Notes under the pieces: model-generated
Database searches by the model: none
Seen by the model: only the letters and a program-made list of their open reading frames with translations
Told to the model about the DNA's origin: nothing
DNA from: Helcococcus massiliensis
Lineage (GTDB): Bacteria; Bacillota; Clostridia; Tissierellales; Peptoniphilaceae
Direction: 5' to 3'
Assembly: GCF_900258485.1 (NCBI RefSeq)
Contig: NZ_OGVE01000005.1
Span: 1-55,302 of the forward strand
Length of the DNA stretch: 55,302 bases
Program-made: the position numbers and the translations under genes
Shown here: in pieces, positions 43,301 through 52,179 of the stretch
How positions within the stretch are numbered: position 1 is the stretch's first letter
Layout of the letters: each line of letters opens with the position of its first letter

Positions 43301-43974
43301 TACAAAAAGTCTTTAATTTTGATTATGATACTAGTATGGTAGATCTTCCATATAAAAAGACGGTTACTGAAATCTCAGCTAAGGATGATAATAAGGAAGC
43401 GGATTTTAGAGAATATGAAAAGTTAACCGAAAAAGAACTTTATAAAACAGATCTTTTATTGCAGGCAAATTTTATTGAAAAATCTGATGAATTAGAATTA
43501 GACCCACTTGCCAAAGGTAGCCTATACCATTACTTGTTTGAAAAACTTCCTATCAAAGCAATGTCTGAAAAAGACTTAGACCAGTTCTTTACTTATATGA
43601 TAGAAAACAAGTTTATCAGCAAGAAGGAATTTGATTACATTGATAAAAAACTTTTTATGGACTTTATAAATCATCCAATATTTGCCCAGCTAGTTGAAGC
43701 TAAGGAGAATAATAAACTTTATAGGGAATCATCATTTACTATGAAGTATGATGATGAAGGACACCCAATCACTGTCGATGGACAAATTGACTTATTCTTC
43801 GAAGATGACCAAGGCTATACTATTTTGGACTTTAAGACAAATAAAGTAGTTGATAAGACTCTATATATTAAACAATTGAACCTATATGCCCAAGCTCTTG
43901 AAAAAGCTACAGGCAAAAAGGTTGTAAATAAGTTAATATATTGGGTAATGTCTGGCCAATTAAGTGAGATTTAG
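40387..43974 (+). CDS. addA: AddA helicase-nuclease subunit A
   Basis: A UvrD-like helicase plus RecB nuclease of about 1195 residues. Walker A SAQAGAGKT (about 23-30), motif Ia TFTNKAAREMK, Walker B FFDEYQDSNQVQ, motif V MTMHKSKGLQFD and motif VI LYVAMTRAEREI are intact. The C-terminal nuclease has KGSLYHYLFE, VDGQIDLFF and ILDFKTNK. With AddB it unwinds and trims broken ends to load RecA. The ATG at 40387 has AGGAG nine bases upstream; an earlier in-frame ATG inside addB is unlikely. A Lys/Glu-rich low-complexity insert is visible near residue 560-585. Confidence 0.95.
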   Translation: MVDFTKEQQLAVETRKKNIIVSAQAGAGKTQVLVGRIIGLLRETRIDISDMLIVTFTNKAAREMKDRIKSDLADLIEKGNLSEEEEIYFQDQYKKTNDAQISTMHSFGINVLREYFYKLALNPSFKTLTDTNLDILKWETMNQVFEELYKNESEELYKLLSIYSNKYSDEELKLSLFSIYNFMQSQLDPFAWLEKSINTYKVLEYYQDENKQDEFKNKVFTYYKNEFNGIYQDYLKAEEDIQNIFNQEFIYPKSRMADRDVIFSLHSAENYDQLFSFINQVEIITKDRHGKKIIEEKGLDKDDIKIVGDLMDSYRKNLKALINDMQAFDLDKELVFEDQVHKSLQAMEYVLKLYHKKFRENKNSRQAIDFNDIEHYTLELLKDESVLASLRDKYKYIFFDEYQDSNQVQNEIIENISSNNNLFFVGDIKQSIYKFRLADPLIFKERYKSYKTDDDNSIAIDLYHNFRTERNLLNFNNLIFNKHMTDELGDVNYDTYEHRLAPGKPIEKYDDESTKISLNFIEDMDKDEEDELKENIDRELLNINPEALLVAKKIKDIVHRKKKLDEEKAAKEKDSEKAEESKEEKTYYNKIAILARSKTIFPDIIKVLEMEKIPYFYESSGFSYEDIEIKAFIEILKAIDNDQDDITLLSVLTSPLVNMTDDELAHIRYDDKDHSFNYCFRKYCQRDDAKKEIEKKIETYNDKIKEYRDLERKLSLEKLAWFVLSDSGYLSYILSKDNGDRILSNMKLFIDEIKEIESGSFQSLSSLVSYLKFAQKKDLTDRESNAELSEEDDVVRLMTMHKSKGLQFDTCLIVDAGKGMNTMDLRQSFIMNEGGISLKVYDPDTNKLEEPISYKLIKSAKKYELLSEEMRILYVAMTRAEREIHLLSKGKSEGYKIDKRDPKKMNSYHDWIYSALEDSQKEIDELNIKYNFENINSADLYKEAFLNENKEKSSKEKSRENEDFEKNISEKIQKVFNFDYDTSMVDLPYKKTVTEISAKDDNKEADFREYEKLTEKELYKTDLLLQANFIEKSDELELDPLAKGSLYHYLFEKLPIKAMSEKDLDQFFTYMIENKFISKKEFDYIDKKLFMDFINHPIFAQLVEAKENNKLYRESSFTMKYDDEGHPITVDGQIDLFFEDDQGYTILDFKTNKVVDKTLYIKQLNLYAQALEKATGKKVVNKLIYWVMSGQLSEI

Positions 43975-44031
43975 AAATCTAAAATAGGGGTATACAATTA
44001 TCTATAAGATAAAAAGGAATTAGGAGTGAAT

Positions 44032-44445
44032 ATGAGCGAATATATTTTTAAATACCATAAGACAAACCCATGGGCTTCTCATATAGCAAGTATTGACATA
44101 TATGATAGAGATGAAAATTCACTTGAAGCCTATAAGGGTTACAACTATGAAGAAGCATCAGATAGTTATGATTTAAATAAGGAAACAAGGGATAAGATAA
44201 AAGAATTGATTTTATCTTATGAAAAACTATTTGACGCTAATTTTATACCGGAAGATAACTACGACTTAGATGCTAAAATCAGTAACATTGACTTTAATGC
44301 AGGAGACAAGCAAACTAGTTTTTCTATTTTAAATATCAATAATCTTAAAGAATGCGAAAATGTTGCTTATATTTTAGACTTGTTAAAAGAAATAAAAGAA
44401 GTTTTATTAGAAGCTGGAGTAGATGAAAAATATTTTATCCTTTAG
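44032..44445 (+). CDS. hypothetical protein of 137 residues
   Basis: A small acidic cytoplasmic protein without membrane helices or signal peptide. It starts MSEYIFKYHKTNPWASHIASIDIYDRDEN and is rich in Asp, Glu and Lys. A helix pattern is visible near KLFDANFIPED and the C-terminal LLKEIKEVLLEAG. I do not recognise a family. The ATG at 44032 has AGGAG five bases before it; a GTG at 44026 overlaps that site. It sits between addA and the thiamine pyrophosphokinase gene with short gaps, so it is probably co-transcribed. Confidence 0.7.
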   Translation: MSEYIFKYHKTNPWASHIASIDIYDRDENSLEAYKGYNYEEASDSYDLNKETRDKIKELILSYEKLFDANFIPEDNYDLDAKISNIDFNAGDKQTSFSILNINNLKECENVAYILDLLKEIKEVLLEAGVDEKYFIL

Positions 44446-44459
44446 ACCTAGGAGAAAAG

Positions 44460-45095
44460 ATGGTGAATACTTTAATAGTTTCAGGTGGATCTGAACCTGG
44501 CAGAGATCTTTTAGAAAGATATTATAAACAAGCTGACAAGGTCATAGCTGTAGACAAGGGATTAAATTATCTAAGCAAATACGGCTTTGAAGCAGACTAT
44601 ATAATAGGTGATTTTGACTCTGTTGATACAAAAGTTTTAGCAGATGCTGACCAAGATAAACTAATCAAATATCCTTCAGAAAAGTCTATGACTGATTTTG
44701 AAATAGCCCTTGAAAAAGCCATAGAGTTAAAATCTGACAATATATATCTTTTATCAGCCATGGGTGATAGGATGGACCATACTATGGCAAATATCCTTTT
44801 GCTTAAGAGGCTTGCCACCCTTGATATAAGGGGATATATATTGGATGAAAATAATTTGATAAGCTATGTAGATGGCGAAATTGAGATAGATAAAAATGAC
44901 TACAAGTATTTATCTATAGTAGTCCTTGAGGACACTCTTGTGACTTTAAAGGGAGTCAAATATACTCTAGACAAAGAGAAAGTATCATTTCCATCTAGCC
45001 TAACAATTTCAAATGAAATTGTAGATGACAAGGGCTATATAGAAACGGATAAGTTTTCTTTGTATATGCTGACTGACCATAAAGAAAACATTTAG
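44460..45095 (+). CDS. thiN: thiamine pyrophosphokinase
   Basis: A 211-residue enzyme that makes thiamine diphosphate from thiamine and ATP. The catalytic part shows IAVDKGLNYL, then IIGDFDSVD (metal-binding Asp residues), then YPSEKSMTDFEIAL and SAMGDRMDHTMANILLL. The C-terminal beta-sandwich thiamine-binding domain (about 140-205) includes TLKGVKYTLD and the SLTISNEI strand. AGGAG precedes the ATG. A strong terminator ends the unit that begins at addB. Confidence 0.93.
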   Translation: MVNTLIVSGGSEPGRDLLERYYKQADKVIAVDKGLNYLSKYGFEADYIIGDFDSVDTKVLADADQDKLIKYPSEKSMTDFEIALEKAIELKSDNIYLLSAMGDRMDHTMANILLLKRLATLDIRGYILDENNLISYVDGEIEIDKNDYKYLSIVVLEDTLVTLKGVKYTLDKEKVSFPSSLTISNEIVDDKGYIETDKFSLYMLTDHKENI

Positions 45096-45125
45096 AAGAG
45101 GAGAGGATGTCCTCTTCTTTTTTTA
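45095..45125 (+). terminator. terminator after thiN
   Basis: GAAGAGGA pairs with TCCTCTTC and is followed by TTTTTTT. Confidence 0.92.
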
Positions 45126-45164
45126 TTTAAGACAAAAAGATAGGAGACATAAAAAACACCAAGC

Positions 45165-45193
45165 TTGACATTCAAAATTCTTAAGCGTAATAT
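45165..45193 (+). promoter_or_regulatory. promoter of the PTS IIC-ldhD operon
   Basis: TTGACA (45165-45170) and TAATAT (45188-45193) with the ideal 17-base spacer, 38 bases before the PTS start codon. Confidence 0.75.
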
Positions 45194-45231
45194 TGACTGT
45201 GGAGAAATTATAAGAAAAGGAAGGTTATTTT

Positions 45232-46284
45232 ATGGATAATAAAATAGAATTAAAAGGATTTTTAATGAAAATCCTTAATGGTACAGCAATGGGTATAGTA
45301 GTTGGTCTTATTCCAAATGCTATCCTAGGGGAAATATTTAAGGCTTTAGCACCACAAGCACAAATATTCCAAACAATTCATACGATATTATTAGCTTCAC
45401 AAGCAGCTACACCATTGCTAGTTGGTATATTTATTGGTTACCAATTTAAATTACAACCAATAGAAACAGGTTTAGTTGGTGTTGCAACTATGATTGGTTC
45501 AGGTTTATTAGTGTCTACCGATGGTGCTCTTATAGCAACAGGTATAGGTGACTTGATAAACACAATGATCACTGCAGCTATGGCAGTTTACCTATTAAGT
45601 TTAATCAGAGGTAAATTAGGCAGCTTAACAATGATTTTATCACCAGTAATAGTAGTTTTAATTGTAGGTACACTTTCAACCCTGCTATTACCATATGTAA
45701 AACAAATCACAACAGCTATAGGTGCTGTAATCCAAAACTTTACAGACTTACAACCATTATTGATGAGTATCTTATTATCAATATCATTTGCATTGATAAT
45801 TGTATCTCCAATATCTACAGTAGCTATTGCTTACGCAGTAGGCCTAGAAGGACTAGCATCAGGTGCTGCAAACTTAGGTATTGCATCAGCAGCTATGACT
45901 TTAGTTGTAGGGGCTATGTATGTAAACAAGATAGGTGTTCCACTTTCAGTATTTTTAGGATCAATGAAAATGTTTATGCCTAACTGGTTAAGATACCCAA
46001 TTATGAACATACCTTTAATAGCTAATGCTATAGTAACAGGTGTGGTAGCATATTTATTTAACATCCAAGGTACAACAGCTTCAGCAGGTTTTGGTTTCTC
46101 AGGACTTGTAGGACCTATAAATGCCTTATCATTTATGGAAGGAAGCGTAGCCAAAAACATATTGATATTAGCCTTAGTATTCTTTGTAATACCATTTATA
46201 TCAGCATACTTAATCGATAAAGTATGTACAAAAGTATTGAAATTATACGATAGAGATATCTTTATTTATGGACAAGAAAAATAG
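45232..46284 (+). CDS. PTS EIIC-family membrane protein, PfoR-like
   Basis: A 350-residue protein with about ten helices, of the PTS_EIIC_2/PfoR group. Typical features are NGTAMGIVVGLIPNAILGEI at the start, many Gly/Ala-rich helices and GFGFSGLVGPINAL near the end. No EIIA or EIIB domain is attached, so transport needs partners encoded elsewhere (the free EIIB at 34927 is of the glucose type and not an obvious partner). A D-lactate dehydrogenase gene follows after 12 bases. Its substrate is unknown; PfoR itself was first named as a toxin regulator. Confidence 0.82.
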   Translation: MDNKIELKGFLMKILNGTAMGIVVGLIPNAILGEIFKALAPQAQIFQTIHTILLASQAATPLLVGIFIGYQFKLQPIETGLVGVATMIGSGLLVSTDGALIATGIGDLINTMITAAMAVYLLSLIRGKLGSLTMILSPVIVVLIVGTLSTLLLPYVKQITTAIGAVIQNFTDLQPLLMSILLSISFALIIVSPISTVAIAYAVGLEGLASGAANLGIASAAMTLVVGAMYVNKIGVPLSVFLGSMKMFMPNWLRYPIMNIPLIANAIVTGVVAYLFNIQGTTASAGFGFSGLVGPINALSFMEGSVAKNILILALVFFVIPFISAYLIDKVCTKVLKLYDRDIFIYGQEK

Positions 46285-46296
46285 AAAGGATTACTA

Positions 46297-47295
46297 ATGA
46301 AAATAGTATTTTTTAACTATAAAGAAGTAGAAGAAAAAGCAGTTGAAGAATGGAAAAAAGAAAACTCTGATATAGAATTAGTTGTAACTAACAAGGACTT
46401 AGACGAAAGTACAAAAGATATGTTAGTAGGAGCTGATGCTGTATGTATTTCACAAATCAAAGAAATTCCAGACTCAGTTTATGACTTTGCAGCAGAAAAT
46501 GGTGTAAAAATCTTTTCAACAAGATCTGCAGGATTTGATATGTACAAATTAGATAAGTTAAATGAATTAGATATTAAACTTACAAATGTACCATCATATT
46601 CACCAAATGCTATAGCAGAACATGCTGTAACAGCAGCTTTAATCATTTCAAGAAACATCAAAAAGATTGTAAAAAATGTTGAAGAACATAACTTCTCATG
46701 GGAAAAGAGATTAGTTTCAAGAGAAATGAGAACTTTAACAGTAGGTATTTTAGGTACAGGTAGAATCGGTAGGGCAGCGGCTAAATTATTTAGTGGTTTA
46801 GGTGCAAAAGTTATCGGTTTTGACTTATATCCAAATGAAGAAGCAGAAAAATACCTAACATATGTTGACAGTGTAGAAGAATTAGCAAAGCGATCAGATG
46901 TTGTTACTTTACACATGCCAGCTACTAAAGAAAACCACCACATGGTTGATGATGAATTCTTAAGCCTAATGCCTGACAATTCAATCCTAATCAACTCAGG
47001 TAGAGGTGCTTTAGTAGATACAGAAGCAGTATTTAGAGCTTTAGATAGCGGTAAATTACTAGGAGCTGGTTTAGATGTTTACGAATTTGAAGGACCATTC
47101 GTACCAAAAGACTTAAGAGGAGAAAAGATAGAAGATGAAACATTCTTAAAATTAATAGAAAGAGATGACATCTTATATACACCTCATACAGCTTACTTTA
47201 CAGAAACAGCTGTTGCAAACCTAGTACAAGGCGCCTTAAATTCATCAAAGAACTTCTTAGAAACTTCTGATGATGACTTTATAGTAAATAGATAA
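46297..47295 (+). CDS. ldhD: D-lactate dehydrogenase (D-2-hydroxyacid dehydrogenase family)
   Basis: A 332-residue NAD-dependent enzyme that reduces pyruvate to D-lactate. The Rossmann motif GTGRIGRAAAKLF ends in the acidic FD, selecting NAD over NADP. Catalytic residues are visible: Arg in INSGRGALVD, Glu in GLDVYEFEGPF and His in YTPHTAYFT. The YEFEGPF form is typical of D-lactate rather than phosphoglycerate dehydrogenases. It is the second gene of an operon with a PTS EIIC gene and ends in a strong terminator. Confidence 0.92.
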   Translation: MKIVFFNYKEVEEKAVEEWKKENSDIELVVTNKDLDESTKDMLVGADAVCISQIKEIPDSVYDFAAENGVKIFSTRSAGFDMYKLDKLNELDIKLTNVPSYSPNAIAEHAVTAALIISRNIKKIVKNVEEHNFSWEKRLVSREMRTLTVGILGTGRIGRAAAKLFSGLGAKVIGFDLYPNEEAEKYLTYVDSVEELAKRSDVVTLHMPATKENHHMVDDEFLSLMPDNSILINSGRGALVDTEAVFRALDSGKLLGAGLDVYEFEGPFVPKDLRGEKIEDETFLKLIERDDILYTPHTAYFTETAVANLVQGALNSSKNFLETSDDDFIVNR

Positions 47296-47304
47296 GAGTT
47301 TGTT

Positions 47305-47345
47305 TGAAAGGCTTAGTTTTCTAAGTCTTTCATTTTTTTTTTTTT
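47305..47345 (+). terminator. terminator after ldhD
   Basis: TGAAAGGCTTAG pairs with CTAAGTCTTTCA (one mismatch) and is followed by more than ten T. Confidence 0.93.
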
Positions 47346-47385
47346 GTGTGATATAATAGTTAAAAATATATACAAGGAGAAACAT

Positions 47386-47667
47386 ATGTGGTTATTATTT
47401 GGGGTATTAGCAATTATATTTATGCTGGTAAATATTATAAGTGCTATTAAAAATAAGAAGGAAGAAATATTTGGCTTTCTAAGTTTGGCCTTTACTGCTT
47501 TAACTGTAAATGATTTTTATGCTGATGTAGCTAAAAGATTAGCTGTTCCTGATATAGATGGGATAATGGACATAGTACCAACAGTAAGTGAATACCTATG
47601 GTTTTGTGTAGGTGCATCTATAGTGTTAAATGGGATAGCTATCTTTTTAAGAAGAAAAAATAAATAA
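47386..47667 (+). CDS. small membrane protein of unknown function
   Basis: A 93-residue protein with two or three hydrophobic helices (about 2-22, 28-45 and 68-88) and a short loop AKRLAVPDIDGIMDIVPTVSEYL between them. It ends with a basic RRKNK tail. AAGGAG lies before the ATG at 47386; the earlier in-frame ATG overlaps the ldhD terminator. It is flanked by terminators on both sides, so it forms its own unit. I do not recognise the family. Confidence 0.75.
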   Translation: MWLLFGVLAIIFMLVNIISAIKNKKEEIFGFLSLAFTALTVNDFYADVAKRLAVPDIDGIMDIVPTVSEYLWFCVGASIVLNGIAIFLRRKNK

Positions 47668-47677
47668 ATCTAATTGA

Positions 47678-47718
47678 AACTAGTAGGGATCATTGATGAT
47701 TTTTACTAGTTTTTTTAT
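47678..47718 (+). terminator. terminator after the small membrane protein gene
   Basis: AACTAGTA and TACTAGTT pair around an 18-base loop, followed by TTTTTTA. Confidence 0.82.
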
Positions 47719-47803
47719 ACTTTCATAATTTGATTTTTTGAAATTATAAAATTCGGGTATAATAAAAGATAGATTATAAAGGAAATTATTATGGAGTATT
47801 ATT

Positions 47804-49078
47804 ATGAAAAATAAAGAAAGAAAGTTTCACTATGCTTGGCTAATATTAGTTGTAGCATCAATAGTTTTGGGAGTTTTTGTACCAATTGTAAACTCCTTGT
47901 CAAACAGCTGGCAGATAGCTGTTACCCAAGATTTAGGATTTACTAGGACAGATTTTTCCTTGATAGGAACAATCACTCAAATAATAGGGGTGTTTTTAGC
48001 TCCGCTAGTGGCATACTTTTTAACTAAATATAATTTCAAAACAGTTTGGACCTTGGGAGCCTTTGTTTTTGCGGCTTCAGTATTTGGGTATTCACTAGCC
48101 CAAAACAAGTATCATTTTTACATATTGGCATTTTTTGTAGGTACAGCCTATATTACAACAGCTCAAATACCTATGATGATGCTTATCAACAACTGGTTTG
48201 AAGACAAGGTAGGACTTGCTACATCAATAGCTGTATCAGGTGTTTCAGCTGGTGGGGCTATTTTAAGTCCTATTATTAGTAGACTAATTGCTAACTATGG
48301 CTGGAGAACATCTTATAGAGTATATGGAATAATTATTTTAGCTATAGGTTTAATAGCAGGCTTATTCATTATTTATTTAAGACCAGAAGACATAGGAATG
48401 AAACCATATGGTTTCAAGGAAGATGAAAAGTTAGAAGGACAAGATATTAAGAAAGTACAAAAATCATATAATTCTTTAAATGTAGCCTTATCAACTAGTG
48501 CTGCAATCACAACGACTTTCTTTATTTTCTTAGTCTTAGGTTCTGTGATGAATGGTTTAGCTAATGGGGCTACCCTACAATTTGCACCAGCCTTCCAAGA
48601 GGTAGTTGGAGTAAAAACTGCAGGTACTGTAATCTCCTTGTACTTAGTGCTGGGAGTAATAGGTAAATTAATCATTGGTAAGATCGCTGATAAATATGGC
48701 ATATATTATGCTTTAATCTTAGGTTCAGGATCACTTGCCTTGACCTTTGTTGCTATGCTATTTGTAGGTCAACCATGGGGCCCATGGTTAGTGGCTATAA
48801 TATTTGGTTTAGGATTGGCTATAGGTACAGTTATACCTCCACTAATAGCTTCATCAATTTTTGATAGAAAAACTTACGGGGAAGCTTATGGATTTGTTCA
48901 ATCAGGCATGCAAGTAGGTGCGGCCTTAGGACCTTTACTAGTATCATTTATATATGATAGGACAGGAGCCTATACCCTAGGCTGGATTATAAATATAGGA
49001 TTTGCAACTTTGACAGGTATATTTTGGATATTATCCCATAATAGCGCTAAGAAATATGCAAACACAAGTGAAAAATAA
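47804..49078 (+). CDS. MFS transporter, oxalate/formate antiporter (OFA) type
   Basis: A 424-residue transporter with twelve predicted helices in two halves around a charged central loop (about 195-225). The OFA-type start KFHYAWLILVVASIVLG, the early WQIAVTQDLGFTRTDFS loop and GKIADKYGIYYALILGSG in the second half (the MFS signature) are visible. Relatives exchange monocarboxylates such as oxalate, formate or lactate; the substrate here is unknown. The M20 peptidase gene follows after 10 bases, so the pair may import and hydrolyse a peptide-like or acylated compound. Confidence 0.85.
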   Translation: MKNKERKFHYAWLILVVASIVLGVFVPIVNSLSNSWQIAVTQDLGFTRTDFSLIGTITQIIGVFLAPLVAYFLTKYNFKTVWTLGAFVFAASVFGYSLAQNKYHFYILAFFVGTAYITTAQIPMMMLINNWFEDKVGLATSIAVSGVSAGGAILSPIISRLIANYGWRTSYRVYGIIILAIGLIAGLFIIYLRPEDIGMKPYGFKEDEKLEGQDIKKVQKSYNSLNVALSTSAAITTTFFIFLVLGSVMNGLANGATLQFAPAFQEVVGVKTAGTVISLYLVLGVIGKLIIGKIADKYGIYYALILGSGSLALTFVAMLFVGQPWGPWLVAIIFGLGLAIGTVIPPLIASSIFDRKTYGEAYGFVQSGMQVGAALGPLLVSFIYDRTGAYTLGWIINIGFATLTGIFWILSHNSAKKYANTSEK

Positions 49079-49088
49079 AGGAGTTAAT

Positions 49089-50246
49089 ATGGAAAAATAT
49101 ATTGATATTTTAAGAGATTTGATACAAATACAATCAGTAAATGATAATGAAAAAAAAGTTGCCGAATATATCCAAGGCTTATTTAAGGATTATGACAATG
49201 TTGAAACTGAATTGGTTGAATCATATCCTGGTAGGGACAATATTATTGTAAAGATAAAAGGAAAAGAAGAAGGAAAAATATTTGCTTTTTCAGGACACTT
49301 GGATGTAGTTGAAGCTGGTGAAGGTTGGACTCAAGATCCATTTTCTGGACATGTAGAAGATGGAAAAATGTATGGTAGAGGTACTTCAGATATGAAGGGT
49401 GGCCTTGCAGCAAGTATCTATGCCATCTTAGAAATTTTAGAAGAAGGATCTAATTTTCCTGGTGAAATTTGGTTACTTGGAACAGTAGGTGAAGAAGTAG
49501 GTATGAAGGGAGCTTTAGACCTTGTTGAAGGTAAACACTTAGATGGGGTTGATGCTATTTTAATTTCTGAACCAACTAAAAGAGATGGTGAAAATCAAGC
49601 TATATTTGCTTCTAAAGGTTCAATAATGTACGAAGTAAAGGCTAAAGGAAAGGCAGCCCATTCTTCAATGCCAGAGATTGGCATCAATGCAATCATGACA
49701 ATAGTAGATTATATCAAAAATGTCCAAGATGAATTTGACAAGGTAACAGCAAATCCTGACTACCAAAATGAACACTTAGGATCTACTTTAAATGTATTTT
49801 CTATTATAGAGGGTGGTATCCAATTTAACTCTGTACCGGATTTTGCAAGTATAAAGGGTAACATTCGTACTGTACCAGAATTTGGATCTGAAGAATCAAT
49901 AAAAATTTTACAAGATGCTATTGATGAAAATAATAAGGATGAATCTAAGGCTAAACTTTCTTTAGACTTAGTCCAAGTTTTAGATCCGGCAGAGGCTGAT
50001 AGGGATACAGACTTGATAAATGCCTTGAAAGAATCTGCTCCAGATAAAATTGTACAAGTAAGACCGCTTACAGGGACTTGCGAATTATCTAGATATACTC
50101 ATATATCAGACGATATCCAACTTGTTGTTTACGGACCGGGCTTAACAAAAAATGCCCATATTATAGATGAATATATAGAATTGGATGAATATAAAGACGC
50201 TATAGAAACATTCAAAAATACAGCGCTTAAGTTTTTAAGTAAATAA
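49089..50246 (+). CDS. M20-family metallopeptidase/deacylase (ArgE/DapE type)
   Basis: A 385-residue di-zinc hydrolase. Metal ligands are in FSGHLDVVEAGEGW (His), GRGTSDMKGG (Asp), VGEEVGMKG (Glu-Glu, catalytic) and ILISEPT; a C-terminal His is likely the one in KNAHIIDEYI. The dimerisation domain (about 175-290) begins GSIMYEVKAKGKAAHSSMP. The family removes acyl groups from amino acids or cleaves dipeptides; exact substrate unknown. The ATG at 49089 has AAGGAG upstream; the earlier in-frame ATG lies inside the transporter gene. Confidence 0.88.
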   Translation: MEKYIDILRDLIQIQSVNDNEKKVAEYIQGLFKDYDNVETELVESYPGRDNIIVKIKGKEEGKIFAFSGHLDVVEAGEGWTQDPFSGHVEDGKMYGRGTSDMKGGLAASIYAILEILEEGSNFPGEIWLLGTVGEEVGMKGALDLVEGKHLDGVDAILISEPTKRDGENQAIFASKGSIMYEVKAKGKAAHSSMPEIGINAIMTIVDYIKNVQDEFDKVTANPDYQNEHLGSTLNVFSIIEGGIQFNSVPDFASIKGNIRTVPEFGSEESIKILQDAIDENNKDESKAKLSLDLVQVLDPAEADRDTDLINALKESAPDKIVQVRPLTGTCELSRYTHISDDIQLVVYGPGLTKNAHIIDEYIELDEYKDAIETFKNTALKFLSK

Positions 50247-50267
50247 TTTACAATTTAATTTTAAATA

Positions 50268-50308
50268 AAGAAGATAAAGAATTATAAAGATCTTTGTCTT
50301 CTTTTTAA
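50268..50308 (+). terminator. terminator after the M20 peptidase gene
   Basis: AAGAAGATAAAGA pairs with TCTTTGTCTTCTT (one mismatch) and is followed by TTTAATT. Confidence 0.85.
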
Positions 50309-50384
50309 TTGTTGATATATTTATAAGGACTATATATTTGTGGTATAATAATGAAATTAATGGTAATAATAGAAAGAGAGATGA

Positions 50385-52169
50385 ATGGAAAAGTTAAATA
50401 GATCAAATTATACAAGTAAAGAATTAATAAAAAGATTTGCTCCTTACTATGGTAACTATAAGGGACTTTTATTTAAGGACTTGTTTGCAGCTTGTTTGAC
50501 AATAGTTGCTGAAGTTGCCTTGCCTTTAATTATTAGAAATATAACCAATATGGCAATTAAACCAGAACTTGTTTTGACTATGTCATATTTGCTTAAAATG
50601 ATTGCTATATATTTCTTATTGAAAGTTGTTGAAGTAGGATCCACTTATTATATGCAAAAACAAGGTCATATAATGGGAGCTATGATTGAAAAAGATATGA
50701 GAAGAGATGTCTTCAGTCATATCCAGTATCTTTCCGATGAGTTTTATTCTCATACAAAAATAGGGCAGTTACTAGCAAGGATTACTACAGACTTATTTGA
50801 TGTAACAGAATTTGCCCATCACGTACCTGAAGAATTTTTGAAGGCTATAGTGAAGATACTAGTTACCTTTGTAATTTTGGTGAATATAAACCTTACATTA
50901 ACTCTTGTAATGTTTTTAATGATACCTTTAATGGTTATATTAACTAACTCAGTTAGAAAAAATATTAGACGAACTCAAAAACAACAAAGACACCAAATAG
51001 GTGAAATAAACTCTGATATAGAGGATTCCTTGCTGGGTATAAATGTAATCAGATCTTTTGCTAATGAAGACCTTGAAATAGAAAATTTTGACAAGGCAAA
51101 TTATAGATTTTTAGGCCTTAAAAAAGTATACTACAAGGCTATGGCTGATTTTACAGCTATTACAAAGGTTTTAGATGCCTTGATGTATTTAGTAATAGTG
51201 CTTTTAGGTGGTATATTTTTAATAAAGGGTACTATAGACCCTGCAGACTTTACCCTATATATAATGTATGCGACCACTTTATTGACAACTATTACCCGTT
51301 TAATCACCTTCCTAGAAACATATGAAAAAGGAATGACCGGTATAGAAAGATTTGCGGAGATAATGGATGTTAAACCAAGCATTGTAGACAGGCCAAATCC
51401 ACATATTTTAAAAGATGTAAAAGGTCATATACAATTTGAAGATGTAAGTTTTGCATATTCATCAAATGGAGATGGGGAAAAAGAATCCGTCTTGGAAGAT
51501 GTGACTTTAGATATTAAACCAGGTTCAAAATTAGCCTTGGTTGGTCCATCTGGTGGGGGTAAAACAACCCTAATAAAAATGATTCCAAGATTTTATGATG
51601 TAGATAAGGGTGCTATAAAAATAGATGGCTATGATGTAAGAGACCTACAGCTAAAAGCTCTAAGAGATAATATAGGTATAGTCCAACAGGATGTTTACCT
51701 ATTCTCAGGAACTATTTATGAAAATATTCTTTATGGAAGATTGGATGTAAGCAAGGAAGAAGTAATTGAAGCAGCTAGAAAGGCTGGAGCTTTAGAGTTT
51801 ATAGAAAAATTTCCAGATGGTTTTAATACCTATATTGGTGAAAGGGGTGTAATGTTGTCTGGTGGACAAAAACAAAGGATCTCTATAGCGAGAGTATTCT
51901 TAAAGAATCCACCAATACTTATATTGGACGAGGCGACTTCAGCCTTAGATAATAAGAGTGAACAAATTATCCAAGAATCTCTAGAAGAACTATCTAAAGA
52001 TAGGACAACTATTACAATAGCTCACAGGTTAACTACAATAATTAACTCTGATGAAATAGTTGTATTAACTAAGGATGGTATCCAAGAAAAAGGAAACCAT
52101 AAAGAACTATTAGATAACAAGGGTGTTTATTATAGCCTATATAATAGGATTGATAACCACATAATGTAA
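50385..52169 (+). CDS. ABC exporter, fused permease-ATPase
   Basis: A 594-residue half-transporter with an N-terminal six-helix domain (about 20-320; [27 protein letters not shown] coupling helix) and a C-terminal ATPase. Walker [10 protein letters not shown], the [16 protein letters not shown] signature, Walker [13 protein letters not shown] and switch His (IAHRL) are intact, so it can work as a homodimer. MdlB/BmrA-like proteins export lipids or drugs; the substrate is unknown. It opens a four-gene run with 2-11 base gaps. Confidence 0.9.
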   Translation: MEKLNRSNYTSKELIKRFAPYYGNYKGLLFKDLFAACLTIVAEVALPLIIRNITNMAIKPELVLTMSYLLKMIAIYFLLKVVEVGSTYYMQKQGHIMGAMIEKDMRRDVFSHIQYLSDEFYSHTKIGQLLARITTDLFDVTEFAHHVPEEFLKAIVKILVTFVILVNINLTLTLVMFLMIPLMVILTNSVRKNIRRTQKQQRHQIGEINSDIEDSLLGINVIRSFANEDLEIENFDKANYRFLGLKKVYYKAMADFTAITKVLDALMYLVIVLLGGIFLIKGTIDPADFTLYIMYATTLLTTITRLITFLETYEKGMTGIERFAEIMDVKPSIVDRPNPHILKDVKGHIQFEDVSFAYSSNGDGEKESVLEDVTLDIKPGSKLALVGPSGGGKTTLIKMIPRFYDVDKGAIKIDGYDVRDLQLKALRDNIGIVQQDVYLFSGTIYENILYGRLDVSKEEVIEAARKAGALEFIEKFPDGFNTYIGERGVMLSGGQKQRISIARVFLKNPPILILDEATSALDNKSEQIIQESLEELSKDRTTITIAHRLTTIINSDEIVVLTKDGIQEKGNHKELLDNKGVYYSLYNRIDNHIM

Positions 52170-52179
52170 TGGAGAAAAG